Shown here piece by piece: positions 1 through 5,568 of a stretch of 7,018 nucleotides of DNA (position 1 is the first letter of the stretch; each line of letters opens with the position of its first letter). The notes under the pieces are model-generated. The model saw only the letters and a list, made by a program, of their open reading frames with translations. It was not told where the DNA came from and ran no database searches. Made by a program: the position numbers and the translations under genes. Source of the stretch: an uncultured Dysosmobacter sp. (GTDB lineage Bacteria > Bacillota > Clostridia > Oscillospirales > Oscillospiraceae); assembly GCA_934504065.1 (NCBI GenBank), contig CAKSVQ010000119.1:1-7018 (forward strand), in the 5' to 3' direction.

Positions 1-290
1 TCCTGTCCGCTGAGCATGCTGTCCGCGGCCTGAATGCGCTGGGTGGAGGTCAGGCGGCTGCGGATCATCTCCTGCAAGGCCCGCTGCATACTGGGATATC
101 CGTCATATCCCAGCTCAGAAGCAAAGCGCACCACGGTGGATTCGCTCACGCCCACCAGCCTTCCCAGCTTGCTGGCCGTCATAAACGCGGCTTTATCGTA
201 ATTTTCAAGAATGTATCCCGCGATTCGCTTTTGTCCCTTGGAAAAACCGCTGATACTACTCTCAATGGTATGTAAAATGCTTTTTGTCAA
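1..290 (-). CDS. RpiR/MurR-family transcriptional regulator, N-terminal part (runs off the left edge)
   Basis: About 96 residues are visible. They form the N-terminal helix-turn-helix (HTH_6) domain of the RpiR family, whose members pair it with a C-terminal SIS sugar-phosphate-binding domain and control sugar, amino-sugar or cell-wall recycling genes. The recognition part spans residues 37-66: MTASKLGRLVGVSESTVVRF followed by an ELGYDGYP-like turn, which is diagnostic of the family. The SIS domain lies outside the window, so the ligand cannot be guessed. The start is a TTG at 290-288, chosen because GGAGGG (302-297) sits 6 bases upstream and no ATG is available near it. The gene has its own promoter (331-359) and is separated by 114 bases from rluB, so it is probably not part of the upstream operon. 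Family is confident; target genes are unknown. Confidence 0.9.
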   Translation of the reverse strand, partial: MTKSILHTIESSISGFSKGQKRIAGYILENYDKAAFMTASKLGRLVGVSESTVVRFASELGYDGYPSMQRALQEMIRSRLTSTQRIQAADSMLSGQ

Positions 291-330
291 GGTGATCCCT
301 CCGCGCCGTTCCAAATTGGTTTCCGGCGGT

Positions 331-359
331 ATTGTACCACAGCCTTCGCCAAAAGGGAA
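331..359 (-). promoter_or_regulatory. Extended -10 promoter for the RpiR-family gene
   Basis: On the minus strand TACAAT (336-331) is directly preceded by TGG, giving the extended -10 pattern TGNTANAAT. At a 17-base spacing the -35 position holds TTCCCT (359-354), only 3 of 6 matches to TTGACA, which is tolerable for an extended -10 promoter. Transcription would begin near 324, leaving a leader of roughly 35 bases before the TTG start. The -35 region lies within a small inverted repeat (350-368), and a larger one (366-392) lies just upstream. Confidence 0.6.
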
Positions 360-392
360 CGCCTTTTGCAAGTTTTTTCTTTTAACTTGCAA
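350..392 (-). repeat. Two overlapping inverted repeats between rluB and the RpiR-family gene
   Basis: The first repeat is a perfect 9-bp inverted repeat: TTGCAAGTT (366-374) and AACTTGCAA (384-392), separated by a 9-base pyrimidine run. The second is a perfect 7-bp inverted repeat: CAAAAGG (350-356) and CCTTTTG (362-368) with a 5-base loop. They share bases 366-368, so in RNA the two stems cannot both form completely. Neither is followed by a U-run on the minus strand, so neither is a good intrinsic terminator for the rluB operon. On the plus strand the first is followed by TTTT, at best a weak terminator. Position, upstream of and partly within the RpiR-family promoter, fits an operator, for example for autoregulation; this is inference. 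Confidence 0.5.
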
Positions 393-404
393 TTTTCGCA
401 AATC

Positions 405-1115
405 TCACCCTTCCCAAAGCGCCTGCACCTCTTCTTTTTGCAGCCGCCGCCACTTTCCGCTGGGCAGAGTTCCCAGCTCCAACGTATGCTCCCGCACCCG
501 CCGCAGCCGCTTCACACTCAGGCCGCAGATGCGGCACATCCGTCGGATCTGGCGGTTCTTCCCCTCATGAATGACGATGGAAAGCTCCGCCGTCTGCTCC
601 GTCTGCCGCAGGAGGCGTACCTGCGCGGGCCGGATTGCTTCCCCGCCATCCAGCGTACGCAGCGCTGCAAGGCGTTGCGCGCAGCCCTTCACCGGGCCAT
701 AGACTGAAACGAGATACTCCTTTTCCACCTCTCCGCTGGGGTGGATCAAATGTTGCATCAGCGCCCCGTCGTTGGTCAGAAGCAGCAGCCCCTCGGAATC
801 CAGATCCAGCCGCCCTACCGGGTATACCCGGACGCCGCAGTCCTTCACCAACTCCGCCACCGTCTTTCTTCCCTTTTCATCGGAAAGAGTCGTCACGTAC
901 CCCCGCGGCTTGTTCAGCAGCAGGCAGACCGTCTCCGCGCCGCTTGTTATGGGCTTTCCGTCCAGCCGGACATCATCTTTCTCCCCGTCCGCCTTCTGGC
1001 CCAGTACGGCCGGATGGCCGTTGACCGTCACCCTCCCGGCCAGAATATATTCCTCCGCCGCTCTGCGGGAACAGACCCCAGCGGCGGAGAGCAGCTTTTG
1101 CAGCCGTTCTTCCAT
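405..1115 (-). CDS. rluB: 23S rRNA pseudouridine synthase, RsuA/RluB/E/F family
   Basis: A 236-residue enzyme of the RsuA/RluB/E/F family, which isomerises a specific uridine in ribosomal RNA to pseudouridine in the cytoplasm. An S4 RNA-binding domain occupies residues 2-45 (ERLQKLLSAAGVCSRRAAEE and following). The catalytic domain has the motif II region GRLDLDSEGLLLLTNDG at 101-117 with catalytic Asp104, a KEY tripeptide at 132-134, and EGKNRQIRRM at 184-193, all typical. By orthology to B. subtilis YpuL (RluB) the likely target is the peptidyl-transferase-centre position equivalent to E. coli U2605; RluB, RluE and RluF cannot be separated with certainty by eye. The ATG start at 1115 follows the carboxypeptidase stop by 7 bases, and the stop codon TGA overlaps the ribosome binding site AGGAG, suggesting coupled translation. 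It is the last gene of the operon. Confidence 0.95.
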   Translation of the reverse strand: MEERLQKLLSAAGVCSRRAAEEYILAGRVTVNGHPAVLGQKADGEKDDVRLDGKPITSGAETVCLLLNKPRGYVTTLSDEKGRKTVAELVKDCGVRVYPVGRLDLDSEGLLLLTNDGALMQHLIHPSGEVEKEYLVSVYGPVKGCAQRLAALRTLDGGEAIRPAQVRLLRQTEQTAELSIVIHEGKNRQIRRMCRICGLSVKRLRRVREHTLELGTLPSGKWRRLQKEEVQALWEG

Positions 1116-1122
1116 AGGCTCC

Positions 1123-2208
1123 TCACTTTGATCGTTCAGATTTCAAAACTGACAGCGCCGATTCCAGCCGCGGCGGCACAGTCTCGCCGCACAGCAGCGT
1201 CACGCGCCCCACCTCCGCACCATTCAGGGAAAAGACCGCCTCTCCCACAGGGCATCCGACAGCCAGCGGCGCTGACAACGGCGCATCCAGCGCAAGCGCC
1301 ATTTCAAGCTGTTCTCCCTCGGCCAGCGGCCAGAAAAAGCTCTGTGCCGCCACCAGCGGGGCTGTACCACCGCCCACCAGCGGCGCGCGGCACAGCCTTT
1401 CGCCCAGAACCGCGCCGCGGTGGGCGGGATACGCAGCAAAGCCGTAGTCATACAGCGCCTGATGATCCGCCCAGTCGTTGCCATCCCGCAAGGTAACCGC
1501 CACCATCCGCTGTCCGTTCCGCTCCACACAGCTGACCAGCGTTCTGCCCGCTGCCCGGGTGTACCCTGTTTTCAGCCCCAGACAGCCGTCCACATACCGC
1601 AAGAGTTTATTGTGGTTGGTCATCGTCCGACCGGAGACCGTGATGCTGCGGGTGGAGGCGATGCGCAGAAGCGTCGCGTTCTCCACCGCCGCACAGGCAA
1701 GCTTTGCCATGTCCCGTGCGGTGGAATAGTGCCCCTCGGCATCCAGCCCGTTTGGATTTGCAAAGGAGGTGTGCTCCATCCCAAGCGATGCCGCCGTTTC
1801 ATTCATCATGCGCACAAAGGCCTGCACGCTGCCGCCCACATGCTGGGCGATCGCCACGGCGGCATCGTTCCCGGAGCAGAGCAGCAGGCCGTAGAGTAGT
1901 GTTTCCAGCGTCAGCTTCTCGCCCTCTTGCAGATACATGGACGAGCCCTCCGTCAGCGCGGCCTCCCGGCTGACCGTGACCACATCCGTCAGCATTCCCT
2001 GACGGATGGCCACCAGCGCCGTCATGATCTTGGTGGTGCTGGCGATCAGCATCCGCGTGTCGGCATTGCGCTGATAGAGCACCCGACCACTGTCCACGTC
2101 CATCAAAATCGCCGCTTCGGCAGAGGTCTCCACCGCGTTTGCCTGACAAGGGAATATACTAAACAGCACATACGCTGCAAGTATCAACGAGAAAATCCGT
2201 CGCTGCAC
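1123..2208 (-). CDS. D-alanyl-D-alanine carboxypeptidase (low-molecular-weight PBP, peptidase family S11)
   Basis: A 361-residue exported penicillin-binding protein of the DacB/DacF type. It removes the terminal D-Ala from peptidoglycan pentapeptides and so limits cross-linking; relatives act in vegetative wall or spore cortex. A signal peptide (residues 1-25: basic MQRR, hydrophobic core, cleavage probably after ANA) precedes the catalytic domain. All three active-site motifs are present: SxxK as STTK 57-60, SGN at 112-114, and KTG at 213-215. A C-terminal beta-rich PBP5-C-like domain follows from about 265, ending in a short possibly amphipathic tail. The start is GTG at 2208, with GAGGTGAT 6 bases upstream and an in-frame TGA further upstream. 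That binding site is partly buried in an inverted repeat (2210-2240). B. subtilis has dacB near scpAB and rluB too, but there spmA and spmB intervene before rluB and here they do not. Whether this is the DacB or DacF counterpart is not decidable from sequence alone. Confidence 0.95.
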   Translation of the reverse strand: MQRRIFSLILAAYVLFSIFPCQANAVETSAEAAILMDVDSGRVLYQRNADTRMLIASTTKIMTALVAIRQGMLTDVVTVSREAALTEGSSMYLQEGEKLTLETLLYGLLLCSGNDAAVAIAQHVGGSVQAFVRMMNETAASLGMEHTSFANPNGLDAEGHYSTARDMAKLACAAVENATLLRIASTRSITVSGRTMTNHNKLLRYVDGCLGLKTGYTRAAGRTLVSCVERNGQRMVAVTLRDGNDWADHQALYDYGFAAYPAHRGAVLGERLCRAPLVGGGTAPLVAAQSFFWPLAEGEQLEMALALDAPLSAPLAVGCPVGEAVFSLNGAEVGRVTLLCGETVPPRLESALSVLKSERSK

Positions 2209-2209
2209 G

Positions 2210-2240
2210 CTGCCATCACCTCATTTGTTTGTGATGGCAG
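2210..2240 (-). promoter_or_regulatory. Hairpin overlapping the carboxypeptidase ribosome binding site
   Basis: In the mRNA sense, CTGCCATCAC (2240-2231) is followed by an 11-base loop and its exact complement GTGATGGCAG (2219-2210), a perfect 10-bp stem. The ribosome binding site GAGGTGAT spans the end of the loop and the first five bases of the 3' arm, and the GTG start codon (2208-2206) lies one base after the stem. If it forms, the stem would hide part of the binding site and crowd the start codon. The sequence and pairing are seen directly; a regulatory role is inferred. The same repeat could instead be a protein-binding site in DNA. No U-run follows, so it is not an intrinsic terminator of gerW. 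Confidence 0.5.
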
Positions 2241-2253
2241 TAGTATACCCTCT

Positions 2254-2640
2254 TCAAAGGGTTTCTTCCGCTTCCTTCTTGTCGAAAAATTTTTCCACCT
2301 TATCAAGCACATCCGGCACCATGTCCACTACGCGGTCCAGCGTAGACACCGGAGGGACCGCCACCGGAAGCACACGGGTGGAGCCGTCCTTGATGACCAG
2401 AAACGCCACCGGGTCGATCTTCACACCCGCTCCCGCGCCGCCGCCGAAATTCTCCTTGGGTGCTTTACCGTAATCCCCGCCGCCGCTGCCAAAGCCAAAG
2501 CTGACCTTGGAAATCGGGATCAGCGTGACCCCGTCCGGCGTGGTGATGGGCTGACCGACGATGGTGTTGGTATCTACCATTTCCCGCACCTTTTCCATTG
2601 CGCCGCGCATCATCTCGTTGAGCTGGTTTTTGTTTTCCAT
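2254..2640 (-). CDS. gerW: GerW family sporulation protein (YtfJ)
   Basis: A 128-residue protein of the GerW/YtfJ family (Spore_YtfJ). In B. subtilis GerW is a forespore-made protein needed for L-alanine-triggered spore germination; its biochemical activity is unknown. Family features are visible: an N-terminal helix (residues 5-22), the VGQPITTPDGVTLIPISKVS strand region at 28-47, the glycine-rich FGFGSGGGDYG at 48-58, FGGGAGAGVKIDP at 65-77, the FLVIKDG segment at 80-86, and an amphipathic acidic/basic tail (100-125). No signal peptide or membrane segment. The ATG at 2640 is chosen over an upstream in-frame start at 2727 because GAGAGGA lies about 10 bases before it, the family begins here, and the longer form would overlap the upstream gene by some 70 bases. 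It follows the DUF2953 gene by 17 bases, the same pairing as ytfI-ytfJ in Bacillus. It supports a spore-forming or formerly spore-forming host. Confidence 0.93.
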   Translation of the reverse strand: MENKNQLNEMMRGAMEKVREMVDTNTIVGQPITTPDGVTLIPISKVSFGFGSGGGDYGKAPKENFGGGAGAGVKIDPVAFLVIKDGSTRVLPVAVPPVSTLDRVVDMVPDVLDKVEKFFDKKEAEETL

Positions 2641-2657
2641 ATTCGTTCCATCCTCTC

Positions 2658-3311
2658 TCAAGCCGCCGTGCTCTCCGGCTGCGCCGTTGTGTTTTCCGTC
2701 TGCTCTTTTTGCCGCTTCATCAGCCACCGCAGTGCCGGAAGCCCCACGGTAACAGCCGCCGCCAGCAAGGTGCCGATCCGTATGTCTGCCCCCGCCTTTC
2801 CGCGGATTGTTGTTTCAACCGTCTGAAAATCGACCTCCACCCGGATGTGGGGCGCAGGAACAGTCACAAGGCGCTCTAAAAGCGGCATCCCGCTCCACAC
2901 CGCGCCATACAGCTGGCCATAAGTCTTCGCGGCGGAGGCCGGGTCTTCCTGCCCGCCTACGCACACGCAAATATCCAGTGGGTCGACCCGCACACCGCGC
3001 CGGGTGCGGCCAAGTGCGCGCCGCAGCGGCGGCCGCAGCACGCTTATTCCATCCCGCAGCGCGGCGGGCGAAAAACGAAACCGATTAGCCGCCGTCTTCT
3101 TCGGCTGCTTCTCTTCGGTGGGCTCTGCTTTTTTTGCCCCTGCCTTTCTGCTTTTATGTGTTTTTGGCCGGGGCAGAATGCGAAACCAGCCAATACGCAG
3201 CCCAATCTCCGTCTCTCCGCCGCCAAACACGACCTGAACATGGACTCTTGTCAGACACAGCAACAGAAAAAGCGCCAGTAAAATCATCAGCACCGCCGCC
3301 AAAATTTTCAA
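2658..3311 (-). CDS. DUF2953 domain-containing membrane protein (YtfI-like)
   Basis: A 217-residue protein with no known biochemical function. Residues 3-20 form an N-terminal membrane anchor. A strongly basic, Lys/Pro/Glu-rich linker covers about 48-77. The DUF2953 core follows, recognised by GGQEDPASAAKTYGQLYGAVW at 119-139 (the family's G-x-x-DPA-x-x-x-x-x-YG pattern) and a beta-rich stretch VRVEVDF-like at 156-162. A second hydrophobic segment lies at 178-196, followed by a polar, Gln/Thr-rich tail. The start is TTG at 3311-3309: AGGAGGT (3326-3320) sits 8 bases upstream, near-ideal, and there is no competing ATG. Adjacent gerW and similar adjacency in Bacillus suggest a shared role in spores, perhaps at the forespore membrane; that is inference. 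Confidence 0.85.
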   Translation of the reverse strand: MKILAAVLMILLALFLLLCLTRVHVQVVFGGGETEIGLRIGWFRILPRPKTHKSRKAGAKKAEPTEEKQPKKTAANRFRFSPAALRDGISVLRPPLRRALGRTRRGVRVDPLDICVCVGGQEDPASAAKTYGQLYGAVWSGMPLLERLVTVPAPHIRVEVDFQTVETTIRGKAGADIRIGTLLAAAVTVGLPALRWLMKRQKEQTENTTAQPESTAA

Positions 3312-3319
3312 TACAGCCC

Positions 3320-3326
3320 ACCTCCT
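3320..3326 (-). promoter_or_regulatory. Ribosome binding site fixing the TTG start of the DUF2953 gene
   Basis: AGGAGGT on the minus strand is a near-perfect Shine-Dalgarno sequence placed 8 bases before the TTG at 3311-3309. The scpB stop (3342) is just upstream, so this is an independent initiation site inside the operon, and it explains why a rare start codon can be used. Confidence 0.8.
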
Positions 3327-3341
3327 GCCGCCGGGCGCGGA

Positions 3342-3959
3342 TCATACCTGTTTATCCGCCGTTTCCAATCCAACAGAGGAATGCTGCGCCGGGTCGATGA
3401 CCTGTCCGTCATCATCCAGCCGCATCTGCCCCTCCGCGCCAAAATCCGGAATATCCGGCAATTCCTCCAGAGAAGATAAGTGAAACGCCCGCAGGAACTG
3501 CCGGGTCGTGCGGTACAGCCGAGGCCGCCCCGGCACCTGAAGCCGCCCACATTCCTCAATGAGCTTCCGGTCCAGCAACAGTCCCATAGTATAGGAACTA
3601 TCCACGCCCCGGATCTGATCCACATAGGCCCGGGTGGTCGGCTGGTAATAGGCGATAATGGTCAGCACCTCCAGCGCGGGCTGGCTGAGCTTTGCAGGCT
3701 TGCGGATCTCAAAGGCCCGGCGGATGGCATCCGCGTGATCCGGCGCGGAACACATCTGCCAACTGGACTCCAGCCGCACCAGCCGCACGCCCCGGCGCTC
3801 ATAGGCATATTGATCCATCAGCTTTTGCAATATCTGTTCCGCTGCGGGGCGGTCCAGTTCCAGCGCCATACAGATGCGCTCGGTCTGCACAGGCTCGCCG
3901 GAGGCAAACAAAATCGCCTCCACAGCCGCTTCGATCTCTTTCATTTCCATGTGTTCCAT
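3342..3959 (-). CDS. scpB: Segregation and condensation protein B (ScpB)
   Basis: A 205-residue cytoplasmic subunit of the SMC-ScpA-ScpB condensin. ScpB dimers bind the middle of ScpA and modulate the SMC ATPase ring that compacts and separates daughter chromosomes. Two winged-helix domains are visible: residues 6-75 (beginning EIEAAVEAILFASGEPV) and about 85-160, the second carrying the family hallmark LSQPALEVLTIIAYYQPTTR at 91-110, the IRGVDSSYTMGLLLDRKLI region at 116-134 and VPGRPRLYRTT at 142-152. An acidic C-terminal tail (164-205) is of the variable type seen in this family. The ATG at 3959 has AAGGAG about 5 bases upstream; further in-frame ATGs at residues 4 and 6 are less well placed. 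It follows scpA by 30 bases. Confidence 0.97.
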   Translation of the reverse strand: MEHMEMKEIEAAVEAILFASGEPVQTERICMALELDRPAAEQILQKLMDQYAYERRGVRLVRLESSWQMCSAPDHADAIRRAFEIRKPAKLSQPALEVLTIIAYYQPTTRAYVDQIRGVDSSYTMGLLLDRKLIEECGRLQVPGRPRLYRTTRQFLRAFHLSSLEELPDIPDFGAEGQMRLDDDGQVIDPAQHSSVGLETADKQV

Positions 3960-3989
3960 GGTGTCTCCTTCTTGGGCGGAAAGTCACCC

Positions 3990-4772
3990 TTACAGCGTCA
4001 GATTCTCCGGCAATTCACCTTCCTGACGGACGGTGCAGTCCGTCTCCGATCCTGCCAGATGCAGCACGTGGGCGCGGCACAACTCCAGCACCGCCAAAAA
4101 GGTGGCCACCACCTCGCTGCGGCTGCGGCTGCCCTTGAACAGCAGCAAAAAGCGGGTGATCCCGCCCTCTTTCAGCCGCCGGATGATCTCCCGCGCCTTG
4201 CTCTCCACCGGATAGGGCTCATGCTGCACGATCTCCTGAAATGCTGCCCGGGGCGGCGGCAGGGCCCGCTCAGCCCGGTTCTGCATCTCCGCGATAGCCA
4301 AGATCAAGTCGGCACGGTCCTGATCGTATTCGTAAATTTTCCCCCGCTTGACAGGCTCTGGGTTCCGGGTCATGATGTTGCGGCCAAATTCCCCCATGGG
4401 CTCCAGCTTGGCAGCCAGCAGCTTTACCCGGGCATAGCTTTCGTTTCTGCGCCGCTCCTCCAGAGACTGGATCAGTGCATCCATCTCGCTTTGCGCCTCT
4501 TCATCCTCAATAGAGAGCAGCATCCGCGTTTTGATGTACACAAGCTGGGAAGCCATGGTCACAAATTCGCTGGCAACCTCCAGATCCATTTTCTGCCGCT
4601 GTTCCAGCCACTTCAAATACTGGTCGCAGATCAGGGAAATGGAAATATCCTGAATCTCCATCTTGTTCTTGCCCAGCAGGAACAAAATGAGGTCCAGCGG
4701 CCCTTCAAAGTCCTGCATCTCATCCGAGCGGGAACGGACCACCTTTTCCAGCTTGAAAACCAGGTTTTCCAA
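3990..4772 (-). CDS. scpA: Segregation and condensation protein A (ScpA, kleisin)
   Basis: The kleisin subunit of bacterial condensin, which bridges the two SMC heads and recruits ScpB. With the chosen start it has 260 residues. The hallmark DFEGPLDLILFLLGKNKMEI is at 21-40, followed by the N-terminal helical domain (DLEVASEFVTMASQLVYIKT around 63-82), an acidic/Arg-rich middle (88-150) and the C-terminal winged-helix SMC-binding region with FLLLFKGSRSRSEVVATFLA around 208-227 and VLELCRAHV after it. Start choice: a GTG at 4781 is possible but has no binding site in front of it. The TTG at 4772 lies 6 bases after GAGGTG, which overlaps the stop codon of the M50 gene, so it is preferred; the TTG one codon earlier cannot be excluded. 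About 10 extra residues, partly basic, precede FEGPLDL compared with B. subtilis ScpA. Confidence 0.96.
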   Translation of the reverse strand: MENLVFKLEKVVRSRSDEMQDFEGPLDLILFLLGKNKMEIQDISISLICDQYLKWLEQRQKMDLEVASEFVTMASQLVYIKTRMLLSIEDEEAQSEMDALIQSLEERRRNESYARVKLLAAKLEPMGEFGRNIMTRNPEPVKRGKIYEYDQDRADLILAIAEMQNRAERALPPPRAAFQEIVQHEPYPVESKAREIIRRLKEGGITRFLLLFKGSRSRSEVVATFLAVLELCRAHVLHLAGSETDCTVRQEGELPENLTL

Positions 4773-4778
4773 CAAGAA

Positions 4779-4784
4779 CACCTC
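4779..4784 (-). promoter_or_regulatory. Ribosome binding site of scpA overlapping the upstream stop codon
   Basis: GAGGTG on the minus strand overlaps the TGA stop (4785-4783) of the M50 protease gene. The GTG within it is the most upstream possible scpA start, but read as a binding site it places the TTG at 4772-4770 at the normal 6-base distance. The arrangement implies that scpA is translated by ribosomes finishing the protease gene. Confidence 0.6.
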
Positions 4785-5445
4785 AATAAAATAAATTCAA
4801 CATCGCGGCGTAAACGCGCATGACCGCCCCGTTGACCACGCCGCCGAATGCCCCCAGAAACGACAGGGCCAGCAGCACCAGCATACCATAGCGTTCATAG
4901 CGCATCAGCGTCAAATACGCCCGATCCGGCAGGAAAACCGCCAAAACCTTGGAGCCATCCAGCGGTGGGATCGGGATCAGGTTAAAAAGGCCCAGACCTA
5001 TGGAAAGCGGCGCCGCCGTATAAAGGCAGAAAGTAAACGCTGTGTCCCACGCCGCCGTATAATACGGCGCGTACAGATAGATGAGCCTGCTTACGGCGAT
5101 CAACGCCAGTGCCAGCAGCAGATTGGATATTGGCCCGGCCAGCGCCGTGAACGCCATGCCCTCTTTGGGCCGCTTAAAATACCGGGCATCCACCGGAACG
5201 GGCTTTGCCCAGCCAAAGCCTGCTGCAAACATCATCAGCAGGCCAAACCAGTCGATATGATGCAGCGGGTTGAACGAAAGACGGTGCATCGACTTGGCCG
5301 TCGGGTCGCCCAGCGCATATGCCGCAAGACCGTGGCAGGTCTCGTGGACTGTCAGGCACAGCAGCACCGCAGCCACCCGCAGCACAGCATCCAGCAGCGC
5401 CGCGGTATCCAGCGCCTGCGCCAATTCCTGAAGATAATGCAGCAT
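4783..5445 (-). CDS. Site-2-protease family zinc metalloprotease (peptidase M50)
   Basis: A 220-residue polytopic membrane protein of the short M50 / S2P-like group. Such proteases cut substrates within the membrane; targets for this stand-alone type, which lacks a PDZ domain, are mostly unknown. The zinc-binding HExxH is HETCH at residues 34-38 inside the first membrane helix (about 18-42). The third metal ligand is Asp163 in NLIPIPPLDG (155-164). Other family marks are FNPLHHIDWFG at 58-68, FGWAKPVPV at 77-85 and AGPISN at 103-108. Further hydrophobic helices lie near 98-124, 137-160 and 186-203. The ATG at 5445 follows AGGAG by 6 bases. It is the first gene of the operon with a promoter at 5481-5509. 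M50 genes beside scpA are common in Firmicutes, but a functional link to condensin has not been shown. It is not RseP/SpoIVFB by length and domain content. Confidence 0.93.
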   Translation of the reverse strand: MLHYLQELAQALDTAALLDAVLRVAAVLLCLTVHETCHGLAAYALGDPTAKSMHRLSFNPLHHIDWFGLLMMFAAGFGWAKPVPVDARYFKRPKEGMAFTALAGPISNLLLALALIAVSRLIYLYAPYYTAAWDTAFTFCLYTAAPLSIGLGLFNLIPIPPLDGSKVLAVFLPDRAYLTLMRYERYGMLVLLALSFLGAFGGVVNGAVMRVYAAMLNLFY

Positions 5446-5480
5446 GGTACTCTCCTATATCGCATCTGATAATTAGAAAT

Positions 5481-5509
5481 AGTATACCAGTTCGTGTCTG
5501 CAAATACAA
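5481..5509 (-). promoter_or_regulatory. Promoter of the M50-scpA-scpB-...-rluB operon
   Basis: On the minus strand TATACT (5486-5481) is preceded by TGG, an extended -10 element. TTGTAT (5509-5504) is at an exact 17-base spacing as the -35, matching TTGACA at 3 of 6 positions. Transcription would start near 5474, giving a leader of about 30 bases that contains the AGGAG binding site. It looks like a housekeeping sigma-A promoter and lies just after the tsf terminator, so it is the logical start of the seven-gene unit ending at 405. Confidence 0.7.
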
Positions 5510-5531
5510 GGATCCCGCCAGATTTTGGTGC

Positions 5532-5568
5532 AAAAAACAAGGCAGACGCATCCGCGTCTGCCTTGTTT
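5532..5568 (-). terminator. Intrinsic terminator of the rpsB-tsf operon
   Basis: A perfect 15-bp inverted repeat (5535-5549 and 5554-5568) with a 4-base loop forms a stable hairpin whose core is AAGGCAGACGC paired with GCGTCTGCCTT. On the minus strand the 3' arm runs into six consecutive T (5537-5532). It begins 25 bases after the tsf stop. It faces the minus strand only, since no T-run follows on the plus strand. Confidence 0.95.

Noticed and set aside
366..392. The 9-bp inverted repeat as the intrinsic terminator of the rluB operon.
   Set aside because: The stem is AT-rich (3 of 9 pairs are G-C) and on the minus strand is followed by AAGGCG, not a T-run. Termination here may be Rho-dependent or by some other means.
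2209..2228. Tiny reading frames formed by ATGs around the carboxypeptidase binding site (ATG AGG TGA, and a 10-codon frame from the ATG at 2216).
   Set aside because: Neither has a spaced binding site of its own; they arise from the overlap of ATGAGGTGATG with the Shine-Dalgarno sequence.
2242..2247. TATACT on the minus strand between gerW and the carboxypeptidase gene, a -10-like hexamer.
   Set aside because: There is no TG extension and the -35 position at 17-base spacing reads CGGAAG. A start here would also fall inside the hairpin at 2210-2240. Possible, but not supported enough to list as a promoter.
2641..2727. Upstream in-frame extension of gerW by 29 residues.
   Set aside because: It overlaps the 3' end of the DUF2953 gene, and the family start and a proper binding site both support the ATG at 2640.
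1927..2826. A 299-codon plus-strand open frame opposite the carboxypeptidase, gerW and DUF2953 genes.
   Set aside because: His/Arg-rich composition, no ribosome binding site or domain, and it crosses three well supported genes and their junctions.
3480..4823. A 447-codon plus-strand open frame across scpB and scpA.
   Set aside because: It lies wholly antisense to two unmistakable genes, begins with GTG, has a His/Gln/Leu-rich composition without any recognisable domain, and is what third-position GC bias produces opposite real genes.
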